Shown here piece after piece: positions 1-8,508 of a stretch of 64,000 nt of DNA (the stretch's first letter is position 1; each line of letters starts with the position of its first letter). The notes beneath the pieces are model-generated. The model had not been told where the DNA came from. It saw only the letters and a list, made by a program, of their open reading frames with translations, and did no database searches. This DNA is from Phytohabitans houttuyneae (lineage in GTDB: Bacteria; Actinomycetota; Actinomycetes; Mycobacteriales; Micromonosporaceae): contig NZ_BLPF01000001.1 in assembly GCF_011764425.1 (NCBI RefSeq), forward strand, positions 4,145,001 through 4,209,000. The letters are read 5' to 3'. A program made the position numbers and the translations under genes.

Positions 1-585
1 CACCTGGATCACGCGGCGGATCTCGGAGTCACGGCCGATGACCGGGTCGACCTTGCCGTCGCGGGCGCGCGTGGTGAGGTCGACGCCGTACTTCTCCAGC
101 GCCTGGTAGGTCTGCTCGGGATCCGCGGTGGTGACCCGCCGGTCGCCGCCGCGCACGCTTGGAAACGCCGCGACCAGGCTCTCCTCGGTCGCGCCGGCGG
201 CCTTGAGGGTTTCGGCGACCGCGCCGCCCACCCGGGCGAGGCCGGCGAGCAGGTGCTCGGTCGACGTGTACTCATCGCCGAGAGGGCGGGCGATCTGCTC
301 GGCAGCCCCGATGGCGTTTACGAACTCACGGGAGAGGCTGGGCTCGGCGATGCTCGATCCCCGCGCGCTCGGCAGCGTCTCGACCGCACGCGCGGCGGCC
401 CGGCGGATGTCGGCCGGGTTGGCACCGACCGCACGCAGCAGACCGCCAGCGGTGGACCCGCCGGTGTCGAGCAGGGAGAGCAGCAGGTGCCACGGCTCGA
501 CGGTGGCGTGCCCCCGCTGGTTGGCGATGGCGACCGCGCCGGTGATCACCTCGCGGCTCTTGGTGGTCAAACGTTCGGCGTTCAA
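1..585 (-). CDS. clpB: ClpB disaggregase, N-terminal part (cut by window edge)
   Basis: First 195 codons of the ClpB/Hsp104 AAA+ disaggregase, which works with DnaK-DnaJ-GrpE to rescue aggregated proteins in the cytoplasm. The start is taken at TTG 585 because the protein then begins [13 protein letters not shown] and GGGGAG lies about 5 nt upstream. Residues about 1-145 are the two-fold repeated Clp_N domain ([25 protein letters not shown]). The linker into the first AAA+ module ([21 protein letters not shown], then IRRVIQV) runs off the window edge, so the Walker motifs are outside. The promoter carries an HspR-type inverted repeat at 600-620. Identification is firm from sequence; co-regulation with dnaK is inferred from the shared site. 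Confidence 0.95.
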   Translation of the reverse strand, partial: MNAERLTTKSREVITGAVAIANQRGHATVEPWHLLLSLLDTGGSTAGGLLRAVGANPADIRRAAARAVETLPSARGSSIAEPSLSREFVNAIGAAEQIARPLGDEYTSTEHLLAGLARVGGAVAETLKAAGATEESLVAAFPSVRGGDRRVTTADPEQTYQALEKYGVDLTTRARDGKVDPVIGRDSEIRRVIQV

Positions 586-599
586 GCTGGCTCCCCAGA

Positions 600-624
600 G
601 TTGAGCGTGGACCACTCAACTTTA
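600..624 (-). promoter_or_regulatory. HAIR operator (HspR site) and -10 box of clpB
   Basis: GTTGAGC-N7-ACTCAAC (600-620) matches the HspR-associated inverted repeat CTTGAGT-N7-ACTCAAG at 12 of 14 arm positions. On the minus strand TAAAGT (619-624) is a reasonable -10 box that overlaps the repeat by 2 nt, so bound HspR would cover the transcription start. The predicted leader is about 25-30 nt. Confidence 0.8.
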
Positions 625-653
625 GCGCGCGCTGCCGAGAACGGCGCGGGGAG

Positions 654-1226
654 TCACCAGCGCCACCGCCAGAACCGGTACTGATGGCGCACGACCAGGT
701 CACCCATCCGCTGCCGGCCGGTCACCACGAAGTGGATGTTGCCCCCGTGCTCGCCGATCTGCTGGCGAATCTTGAGGCTTCCCGCCATCGTGTGCACCTC
801 GCTCGCGTCGACCGTGGCTCCCACCGGCAGCACGATCACGGTCGTACCGGCCAGCACGTCGAGGTGGATCTCCACGACGGGGAAGCTGATCAACGCATCG
901 GTGAAGTCGAGCTTTACGCTGCCCGCCGAGTTGCGCACGACGAGCCGGCGAGGAACGGTCCAGGCGCCCGAACGGCTGAGAGTGGAGGCCATCGACTTCA
1001 GCTCGATGACGTCGCGCACCGGCGGAGCTGGAGGCTGGGGAAGGTCTGCCAGGTACGGCTCGACCTCGCCGAACGTGCGGGCGGCCAGCACCCCGGCGAC
1101 CCGCTCCTCGAACTCGGCCAGCGTGATCCGGCCCTCCCCGACCGCGGCGTTGAGCATCTGCACAACGCGCTCCCGGTCGGCATCGGCCATCCGTAGCTCG
1201 CGACGCTGAGGGGAAAGCTCGCTCAC
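654..1226 (-). CDS. DUF1707 (SHOCT-like) domain protein
   Basis: 190-aa protein. Residues about 12-65 (MADADRERVVQMLNAAVGEG...ITLAEFEERV...YLADLP) are a typical DUF1707 domain, a small helical module common in actinobacteria. Residues 80-190 form a beta-rich tail (VEIHLDVLAGTTVIVLPVG) like the DUF2154/LiaF-type C-terminal region of cell-wall stress proteins. It has no signal peptide or membrane segment. It starts at GTG 1226; ATG 1190 at MADADRE is an alternative. The gene is divergent from the khtT-like gene, with only 14 bp between start codons. Its function is unknown; a link to envelope sensing would be inference from the family. Confidence 0.8.
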   Translation of the reverse strand: MSELSPQRRELRMADADRERVVQMLNAAVGEGRITLAEFEERVAGVLAARTFGEVEPYLADLPQPPAPPVRDVIELKSMASTLSRSGAWTVPRRLVVRNSAGSVKLDFTDALISFPVVEIHLDVLAGTTVIVLPVGATVDASEVHTMAGSLKIRQQIGEHGGNIHFVVTGRQRMGDLVVRHQYRFWRWRW

Positions 1227-1240
1227 AGCAGAAAGGTACC

Positions 1241-1750
1241 GTGTTCGACGTGCGAGTACGGGTAGAGCAGACCGCGCTGCCGGGCATCGGCGTGCGCCAT
1301 GATCTGGTGACCGAGTCGGGCCGGCGCGTGGGCGTGGTGACGCACCGCACGGGACGTAGGGACCTGGTCCTGTACGACGAGGACGATCCGGACTCGTGCA
1401 TCGCGTCGATACCGCTCAACGACGACGAGGCGGAGGCGCTCGCCGACGTGCTCGGCGCTTCGCTCATGCTCGGCCAGCTCTCCGGCCTGCGCCAGCAGGC
1501 GGCCGGCCTGCTCACCGAGCAGATCTCGATCCCGGCCGGGTCGCGCTTCGTCGGCCGGAAGCTCGGCGACACGAAGGCACGCACCCGCACCAGCGCCTCC
1601 ATCGTCGCGGTGCTGCGTGACGGCCAAGTGATCAATTCACCCGGTCCCGAGTTCGTCTTCCAGGCGGGCAACGTGGTAGTGGTCGTCGGCACCCGTCAGG
1701 GCCTCGACGGCGTCAGCCGGATCCTCGCCGACGGCGACCCGGACAGCTGA
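1241..1750 (+). CDS. Cation:proton antiporter regulatory subunit (KhtT-like, TrkA-C domain)
   Basis: 169 aa, GTG start. Residues about 90-165 form an RCK_C/TrkA-C domain (SIPAGSRFVGRKLGDTKART, then GPEFVFQAGNVVVVVGT), the ligand-sensing module of K+ transport regulators; KhtT in Bacillus gates the KhtU antiporter. The N-terminal 85 residues match the conserved KhtT N domain (VRVEQTALPGIGVRHDLVTESG). The antiporter gene begins 4 bp after its stop, so the two form an operon and presumably one complex at the inner face of the membrane. Family assignment is strong. Ion specificity (K+/H+) is inferred from the KhtTU family. Confidence 0.88.
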   Translation: MFDVRVRVEQTALPGIGVRHDLVTESGRRVGVVTHRTGRRDLVLYDEDDPDSCIASIPLNDDEAEALADVLGASLMLGQLSGLRQQAAGLLTEQISIPAGSRFVGRKLGDTKARTRTSASIVAVLRDGQVINSPGPEFVFQAGNVVVVVGTRQGLDGVSRILADGDPDS

Positions 1751-1754
1751 GCGG

Positions 1755-2963
1755 ATGCACGACACCACGGTTCTGCTCATCGAGCTCGGTGCCATCCTCT
1801 TCTGCCTCGGACTTCTCGGCCGCCTCGGCCGGCGCATCGGGCTCTCCCCCATCCCCCTCTACCTGCTCGCCGGCCTCGCCTTCGGTCACGGCGGCGTGCT
1901 GCCGCTTTCGGCCAGCGAGGAGTTCATCGCGGTCGGCGCCGAGATCGGCGTCATCCTGCTGCTGGTGATGCTCGGGCTGGAGTACTCGGCCCGCGAGCTC
2001 ATCGGCAACCTGCGCACCAACGCGCCAGCGGGACTGCTGGACGGGTTGCTCAACGCCCTTCCTGGCCTGGCGTTCGGCCTGCTGCTGGGCTGGGGCTGGG
2101 TGGCCGCGCTGGTGCTCGCCGGCATCACCTGGGTCTCCTCGTCCGGCGTGATCGCGAAGGTGCTCGCCGACCTGGGCCGGCTGGGTAACCGGGAGACGCC
2201 GGTCGTGCTCTCGATCCTGGTGATCGAAGACCTGGCCATGGCCCTGTACCTGCCGCTGCTCACCGCCGTGCTGGCCGGCACCGGCCTCATCGGCGGCGCC
2301 AAGGCCCTCTCGATCGCGGTCGGCACCGTCATCGTTGTACTGATCGTCGCGCTCCGGTTCGGCCACGCGATCTCCGCGTTCATCTCGGCCCGCGACCCCG
2401 AGGCCCTGCTGCTCGGTGTATTCGGCCTCACCCTCCTCGTCGCGGGCCTGGCGGCGGAACTGCAGGTGTCGGCGGCGGTGGGCGCGTTCCTGGTCGGCAT
2501 CGCGCTCTCCGGGCCTGTCGCACACCACGCCACCGAGCTGCTCTCCCCGCTGCGCGACCTGTTCGCCGCGGTGTTCTTCGTCTTCTTCGGGCTGTCCACC
2601 AGCCCGGGCGACATGCCACCGGTGCTGCTGCCCGCGCTCGCTCTCGCCGCGATCACCATGGGGACGAAGATCATCACTGGGTACCTGGCCGCGAAGCGCG
2701 CCGGCATCGCCGTGCCCGGTCGGGTCCGGGCCGGGTTGGGACTCATGCCGCGCGGCGAGTTCTCGATCGTCATCGCCGGACTGGCGGTGGCGACGCCCGG
2801 CATCGAGCCCAAGCTCGCACCCCTCGCGACGGCCTACGTTTTGATCACAGTTGTGAGCGGGCCGATGCTGGCACGGCTGCCGGACTTCGCCTGGTTCAAG
2901 CGGATTATCCGGCGGCCCGCCCGCCCAGCACCCCGCGCCGAGCCGTTACCGACAACGGACTGA
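1755..2963 (+). CDS. CPA2-family cation:proton antiporter (KhtU-like)
   Basis: 402-aa integral membrane protein with about 11-12 hydrophobic segments from residue 7 to 375 (Na+/H+ exchanger family, PF00999). Typical CPA2 motifs are GLEYSARELI near residue 75, the ALVLAGITWVSSSGVIAKVL stretch near 120, and VIEDLAMALYLPLL near 157 with the ED pair expected in the ion path. It lacks the C-terminal RCK domain of KefB/C; that function is supplied by the TrkA-C protein encoded immediately upstream. It probably exports K+ (or Na+) in exchange for H+ for pH and ion homeostasis. The end is proline/arginine rich. Confidence 0.9.
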   Translation: MHDTTVLLIELGAILFCLGLLGRLGRRIGLSPIPLYLLAGLAFGHGGVLPLSASEEFIAVGAEIGVILLLVMLGLEYSARELIGNLRTNAPAGLLDGLLNALPGLAFGLLLGWGWVAALVLAGITWVSSSGVIAKVLADLGRLGNRETPVVLSILVIEDLAMALYLPLLTAVLAGTGLIGGAKALSIAVGTVIVVLIVALRFGHAISAFISARDPEALLLGVFGLTLLVAGLAAELQVSAAVGAFLVGIALSGPVAHHATELLSPLRDLFAAVFFVFFGLSTSPGDMPPVLLPALALAAITMGTKIITGYLAAKRAGIAVPGRVRAGLGLMPRGEFSIVIAGLAVATPGIEPKLAPLATAYVLITVVSGPMLARLPDFAWFKRIIRRPARPAPRAEPLPTTD

Positions 2964-3107
2964 CAGGGAGTGCTTACGTAACGGGTTGGCGAATGGCGCT
3001 TACCGCCCCTTCCGTAAATAGCTCGCCGCGCGTTACCGTTTCGCCGCAGAATCCCTGAGGTTGGGGCCCGGGGCCTGCGGGAGGCATGCTCGCGAGGGGA
3101 GCAGCGG

Positions 3108-3539
3108 GTGACCTTACAGCAGTCGACGTTCAGGGGTTTCGCCAACGCCGTCGATCCCACCGCGGCTGAGCTGCGCGCTTGGGCTTACCAGCCCGACTCC
3201 GTGCCGCTGCAGACCATGCCGCAGGACTGGGATCTTCTCGTGTCCGGTGACCGCCTGATCGGCACCCTCTTCGATCTCGCCATGGACCGCTCGTGTCCGG
3301 CCCGCCGCTTCGCGCTGCACTGTCTGTATATCTACGCGGCCGACGGCATCCGCACCAACTTCCGCGCCCATCCCAAGCGGCGCCTGCGCAAGCTCGTGGA
3401 GCAGGCCGAGGAGTATGGCGACGAGCTGATGGTCACCTGGGCGCACAACAGCCGCGTGCTGCTGGCCAAGCCCGACCTCTTCGACTACCACGACTGGTGC
3501 GAGGGCGGCCTGGTCCGGCAGTCCCGCCGGCTGGCCTGA
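3108..3539 (+). CDS. Conserved hypothetical protein, 143 aa
   Basis: Soluble 143-aa protein with no signal peptide or membrane helix. Its middle (SCPARRFALHCLYIYAADGIRTNFRAHPKRRL) and end (EEYGDELMVTWAHNSRVLLAKPDLFDYHDWCEG) are rich in aromatic, His and Cys residues. I do not assign a domain; similar short proteins are recalled from Micromonosporaceae genomes without a function. The GTG start at 3108 follows GGGGAGCAGCGG. It stands alone between the antiporter and a hairpin terminator (3568-3596), and codon use is typical of the neighbours, so it is likely a real gene. Confidence 0.75.
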   Translation: MTLQQSTFRGFANAVDPTAAELRAWAYQPDSVPLQTMPQDWDLLVSGDRLIGTLFDLAMDRSCPARRFALHCLYIYAADGIRTNFRAHPKRRLRKLVEQAEEYGDELMVTWAHNSRVLLAKPDLFDYHDWCEGGLVRQSRRLA

Positions 3540-3567
3540 CACCGGGGCCACACCCAGACAAAGAGAC

Positions 3568-3596
3568 GGGCGGGGATCCCCCGTGGATCCCCGCCC
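3568..3596. terminator. Bidirectional terminator hairpin
   Basis: A 12-bp perfect stem (GGGCGGGGATCC / GGATCCCCGCCC) with a 5-nt loop lies between the convergent 3108-3539 and 3628-3828 genes. There is no T-run, as is usual for actinobacterial terminators. Confidence 0.75.
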
Positions 3597-3627
3597 GCGC
3601 GCTTGTCGCCATGTCGCGCCGACGAAC

Positions 3628-3828
3628 TCAGCGGTTCGGTTCGTCGTCCATCTTTTCGACGTAGTCAGACGCGGCCGCCTGCCCCTTGTCGATGTGACTG
3701 GAGTACTTGCCACCCGTCATCTCATCGACCTTGTCGCCGGCCTTCTCCACGCCTTGCTTGACCCGGTCTCCACCGATCTTGTCGATGGCCTGCTCAGCCT
3801 TGTCCTTAAAAGAATCGGCGATCCCCAT
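3628..3828 (-). CDS. Rv0909/MT0933-like antitoxin-family protein (PF14013)
   Basis: 66-aa, highly charged, Lys/Asp-rich protein. DKVDEMTGGKYSSHIDKGQ is the signature of the MT0933/Rv0909 antitoxin family (PF14013), which has a heptad-like amphipathic N-terminus (MGIADSFKDKAEQAIDKIGG). The ATG at 3828 is chosen because GAGGAGGGG lies just upstream; a longer reading from 3879 has no ribosome site. No toxin gene adjoins it. In many actinomycetes these small proteins are orphan and superficially resemble CsbD-type stress proteins, so a toxin-neutralising role is not shown here. Confidence 0.8.
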   Translation of the reverse strand: MGIADSFKDKAEQAIDKIGGDRVKQGVEKAGDKVDEMTGGKYSSHIDKGQAAASDYVEKMDDEPNR

Positions 3829-3934
3829 TGACCCCTCCTCTGTGTTTCCTTTTGGCCTGGAATGTGCCGTCCAAGCCAAAGGTCAGGTTAGTCGACGGGG
3901 ACCGCCTGTGCTGCAGAAACGCGGATGTGGGTGA

Positions 3935-4372
3935 TCAGGAGGAGCGGCGAGGACGCCACACGACCAACGCGTTGGAGGTGCGGGTGGTGGGGACCAGATC
4001 ACCCCGCCGTGGGTACGCGCCGGCCTCGTACTCAGCCAGTCGCTGGTACGCCTCACCCAGTGCGGCTTCCAGCTCGCCGACCCGCTCCTGGAGCTCGGCG
4101 ACGAGCTGCTCCAGCCCGATGATGCGCTTGATGCCGGCCAGGTTGACGCCGTCTTCCTGGCTCAGCCGCTGCACCTCGCGCAGCAGCGCCACGTCACGTG
4201 CGCTGTACCGCCGGCCACCGCCGGTCGCCCGGCCCGGCTGCACCAGCCCCAGCCGGTCGTACTGCCGGAGCGTCTGGGGATGCATGCCCGCCAGCCGAGC
4301 CGCCACCGAGATGATCAACACCTTTGCGTCGGAGGCGGCTTCGACGGTAATCGTGAACTCCTCTTCCACCAC
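3935..4372 (-). CDS. hspR: HspR, MerR-family heat-shock repressor
   Basis: 145-aa MerR-type regulator. Residues 18-85 hold the winged helix: VLIISVAARLAGMHPQTLRQY, then GLVQPGRATGGGRRYSARDVALL. A coiled coil follows (LEQLVAELQERVGELEAALGEAYQRL). The HPQTLRQYDRLGLV motif is diagnostic of HspR rather than other MerR proteins. HspR, with DnaK as co-repressor in Streptomyces, binds HAIR sites; such sites lie before dnaK (8308-8328) and clpB (600-620). It is the last gene of dnaK-grpE-dnaJ-hspR, about 19 bp after dnaJ, so it is autoregulated through the dnaK promoter. GTG start. Confidence 0.95.
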   Translation of the reverse strand: MVEEEFTITVEAASDAKVLIISVAARLAGMHPQTLRQYDRLGLVQPGRATGGGRRYSARDVALLREVQRLSQEDGVNLAGIKRIIGLEQLVAELQERVGELEAALGEAYQRLAEYEAGAYPRRGDLVPTTRTSNALVVWRPRRSS

Positions 4373-4391
4373 GGCTCACCTCCTAACGTGG

Positions 4392-5573
4392 TCAACCATA
4401 TCGACGCACCCGCGCGTCCAGCTGTTCCCGCGAAGCGGGTGGAATCTCCGAGGCCAGCGTCTCCATCGCGTCGCGAGCCTTGTCGCTCAGGTCCTTCGGT
4501 ATCGCGATCTCGACCGTGACCAGCAGGTCACCGACCTTGCCGTCGCGCCGGGCCACACCTTTGCCGCGGGCCCGGAGCGTGCGCCCGCTGGGAGTGCCCG
4601 GCGGCACCCGCAGCGTCACCGCGCCGTCCATCGTGGGCACCTTCAGGTCGGTGCCGAGCACCGCTTCCGCGATCGTGATCGGGACCGTGAGCGTGAGGTC
4701 GTCGCCGACGCGCCCGAACAGGTCGTCGCGGCGGACCTTGACCAGCACGTACAGATCACCGGAAGGCCCGCCCCGCTCGCCCGGCTCACCCCGCCCGGCA
4801 AGGCGGATGCGCTGCCCGTCGGCGACGCCGGCCGGGAAGCGGACGTTGATCGCGCGGGTCTTGGTGACGCCACCGGTGCCCTGGCACTCCGGGCACTTCT
4901 CGTCGACGATCGAGCCCACGCCTTGGCACTCGCGGCACGGCTCCGAAAAGCTGAACGACCCCTGGTTGCGGGTCACCAGACCGGAGCCGAGGCAGACCGG
5001 GCAGGCGCGGGGCTGGGTGCCGGGCTTGGCGCCGCTGCCGTGGCAGGTGTCGCAGGTGCCCGGCGAGCGCAGGGACAGCGGGAGCGTGATGCCGCGTACG
5101 GCGTCGCCGAAGTCGAGCACGACCTCCGCCTCGACGTCGCGTCCACGCGCCGGCCCGCGGGCACGGGTGGCACCGCCGGCGCCGCCGCCCGAGAAGATCG
5201 AGCTGAAGAGGTCGGAGAACCCGGCGCCGCCGAACCGGCGGTCACCGCCACCGCCGCCACCGCCGCCCTGGAATCCGCCGAACAGGTCCGACGGGTCGAA
5301 CCCGCCGCCGCGCGCGTTGCGCCGGAACTGGCCCGATCCGAAGAGCGCGCGCATCTCGTCGTACTCCTTGCGCTTGCGGTCGTCAGACAGCACGGAGTAC
5401 GCCTCGGAGACCGCCTTGAACCGGTCTTCGGAGTTGGTGTTGCCGGGGTTGTGGTCGGGGTGAAGCTCGCGGGCGAGCTTCCGGTACGCCTTCTTGATCT
5501 CGTCAGAGGAAGCGGACTTCGGCACCCCCAGGACGGCGTAAAAGTCCTTCTCCAGCCAGTCCTTTGAACTCAC
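4392..5573 (-). CDS. dnaJ: DnaJ co-chaperone
   Basis: 393-aa class A J-protein. The J domain is at about residues 9-75 with the HPD triad (LARELHPDHNPG). A Gly/Phe-rich linker follows (GGGFDPSDLFGGFQGGGGGGGGD). The zinc region at about 150-225 has four CxxCxGxG repeats (CDTCHGSG, CPVCLGSG, CRECQGVG, CPECQGTG), then the two C-terminal beta domains (VRFPAGVADGQRIRLAGRGEPG). It stimulates DnaK ATPase and delivers clients. GTG start at 5573. It follows grpE after an 87-bp gap holding a large hairpin (5596-5648). The SKDWLEKDFYAVLGVPKSAS opening is that of the DnaJ linked to the hspR operon in actinobacteria. Confidence 0.96.
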   Translation of the reverse strand: MSSKDWLEKDFYAVLGVPKSASSDEIKKAYRKLARELHPDHNPGNTNSEDRFKAVSEAYSVLSDDRKRKEYDEMRALFGSGQFRRNARGGGFDPSDLFGGFQGGGGGGGGDRRFGGAGFSDLFSSIFSGGGAGGATRARGPARGRDVEAEVVLDFGDAVRGITLPLSLRSPGTCDTCHGSGAKPGTQPRACPVCLGSGLVTRNQGSFSFSEPCRECQGVGSIVDEKCPECQGTGGVTKTRAINVRFPAGVADGQRIRLAGRGEPGERGGPSGDLYVLVKVRRDDLFGRVGDDLTLTVPITIAEAVLGTDLKVPTMDGAVTLRVPPGTPSGRTLRARGKGVARRDGKVGDLLVTVEIAIPKDLSDKARDAMETLASEIPPASREQLDARVRRYG

Positions 5574-5595
5574 TCGCTCCTCCGTCTTTGCTACC

Positions 5596-5648
5596 GATCA
5601 GGGAGTTGGCACGGACGCTCAGCGCGCCGCCGCACCAACTCCCTGATC
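5596..5648 (-). promoter_or_regulatory. Intra-operon hairpin between grpE and dnaJ
   Basis: A 14-bp perfect inverted repeat (GATCAGGGAGTTGG / CCAACTCCCTGATC) with a 25-nt loop sits in the 87-bp gap after grpE. It lacks a U-run. It may attenuate or stabilise mRNA segments and so set the GrpE/DnaJ ratio (inference). Confidence 0.5.
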
Positions 5649-5660
5649 AGCTGAGGGGTG

Positions 5661-6381
5661 TTATTCGGGGTCGGCTACGGCGACCAGGGCCGCCCGCAGG
5701 AGGCGGTCGCCCAGCAGGTAGCCGCGGCGCATGACCTCGACGCAGGTGGGCTCGGTGACCTCGGACGAGGTGCGGTGCGCTACCGCCTCGTGCCGAGTGG
5801 GGTCGAAGGGGTCGCCCTTTTCACCGAACGCGGTCAGCCCGAACTTGCCCAGCGCGGCGACCAGCTGCTCGGACACCGCGGCGAAGGGGCCCACCAGATC
5901 CCCGTGCTCGCGGGCCCGGTCGAGGTCGTCGAGCACGGGCAGGAGGGCGCTGATCACCAGGCCGGTAGCCTGCTCCGCCTGCACGCCCCGGTCGCGGTCG
6001 ACCCGCTTGCGGTAGTTGGCGTACTCCGCGGTGACCCGCTGGAGGTCGCGCGTGCGCTCCTCCAGGTCGGACCTCAGTGCCTCCAGCTCGGGGCCAAGCG
6101 GCCCGCCTGACTTGGCGGCCTCGGCCTTTTCCGTGGCGGGGCGTCCGAAGTGGACGCCTCCTCCTCGTCTTCGGGATCCGGCGCCGCGTGGCTCGGCTTG
6201 CGCTCCTTCTTCGCCGCGCCGTCCGTGGCCGCACTGTCCTTTGTGGCCTCGGCTGGCGCCTCGTCGGTCTCGTCCGCTGTGGCGGTATCGGCATCCTTCG
6301 CCTTGCCGCCGGTCGGATCTATCTTCCGCTTGTCACGGATGACGACCCGCTCGGCGGCCTGGCCATCGTCTCGTGCAGAGC

Positions 6382-6385
<4 letters not shown>
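5661..6385 (-). CDS. grpE: GrpE nucleotide exchange factor (apparent frameshift)
   Basis: Nucleotide exchange factor of DnaK. The N-terminus (ATG 6385, overlapping the dnaK stop by 4 nt) is a charged, disordered stretch ([20 protein letters not shown]...). The GrpE domain follows: long helix [48 protein letters not shown], and the beta wing with FDPTRHEAV and [17 protein letters not shown]. The two parts lie in different frames; one extra C/G in the run at 6138-6141 restores a single protein of about 241 aa reading ...[18 protein letters not shown]. GrpE is essential, so the shift is most likely a sequence error. Confidence 0.88.
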
Positions 6386-8268
<1,883 letters not shown>

Positions 8269-8307
8269 GTTCGCTTCCCTCGCTTCTGACGTGAGTCTGT
8301 GTGTCAA

Positions 8308-8354
8308 GTTGAGTGGACCGGACTCAATAGTGCCACGGGCTCGGTCAGCGTCAA
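8308..8354 (-). promoter_or_regulatory. dnaK promoter with HAIR operator
   Basis: On the minus strand TTGACG (8349-8354) and CACTAT (8327-8332) form a -35/-10 pair with 16-bp spacing. GTTGAGT-N7-ACTCAAT (8308-8328) is a near-consensus HspR inverted repeat overlapping the -10 by 2 nt and covering the start point. The geometry equals that at clpB. Confidence 0.82.
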
Positions 8355-8508
8355 GTTAGAGGTTGAGCCCAACACGCGCAACATTGGCGCGCACCTAGAT
8401 CCTGATGAATCGACCGCCCGATCCCCGGTCAGCCGGAAACGGGCAAAGGCGCGCGGAAGCCGCAGGGTTCCTGTTGTCTGCGATGCCTGGATCGGGCAGG
8501 CTTTACCC

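Noticed and set aside
8299-8508. Extending the first GTPase to the upstream GTG at 8299
   Set aside because: It would make the HspR operator and the dnaK promoter coding; a start at 8509 or 8527 is more sensible.
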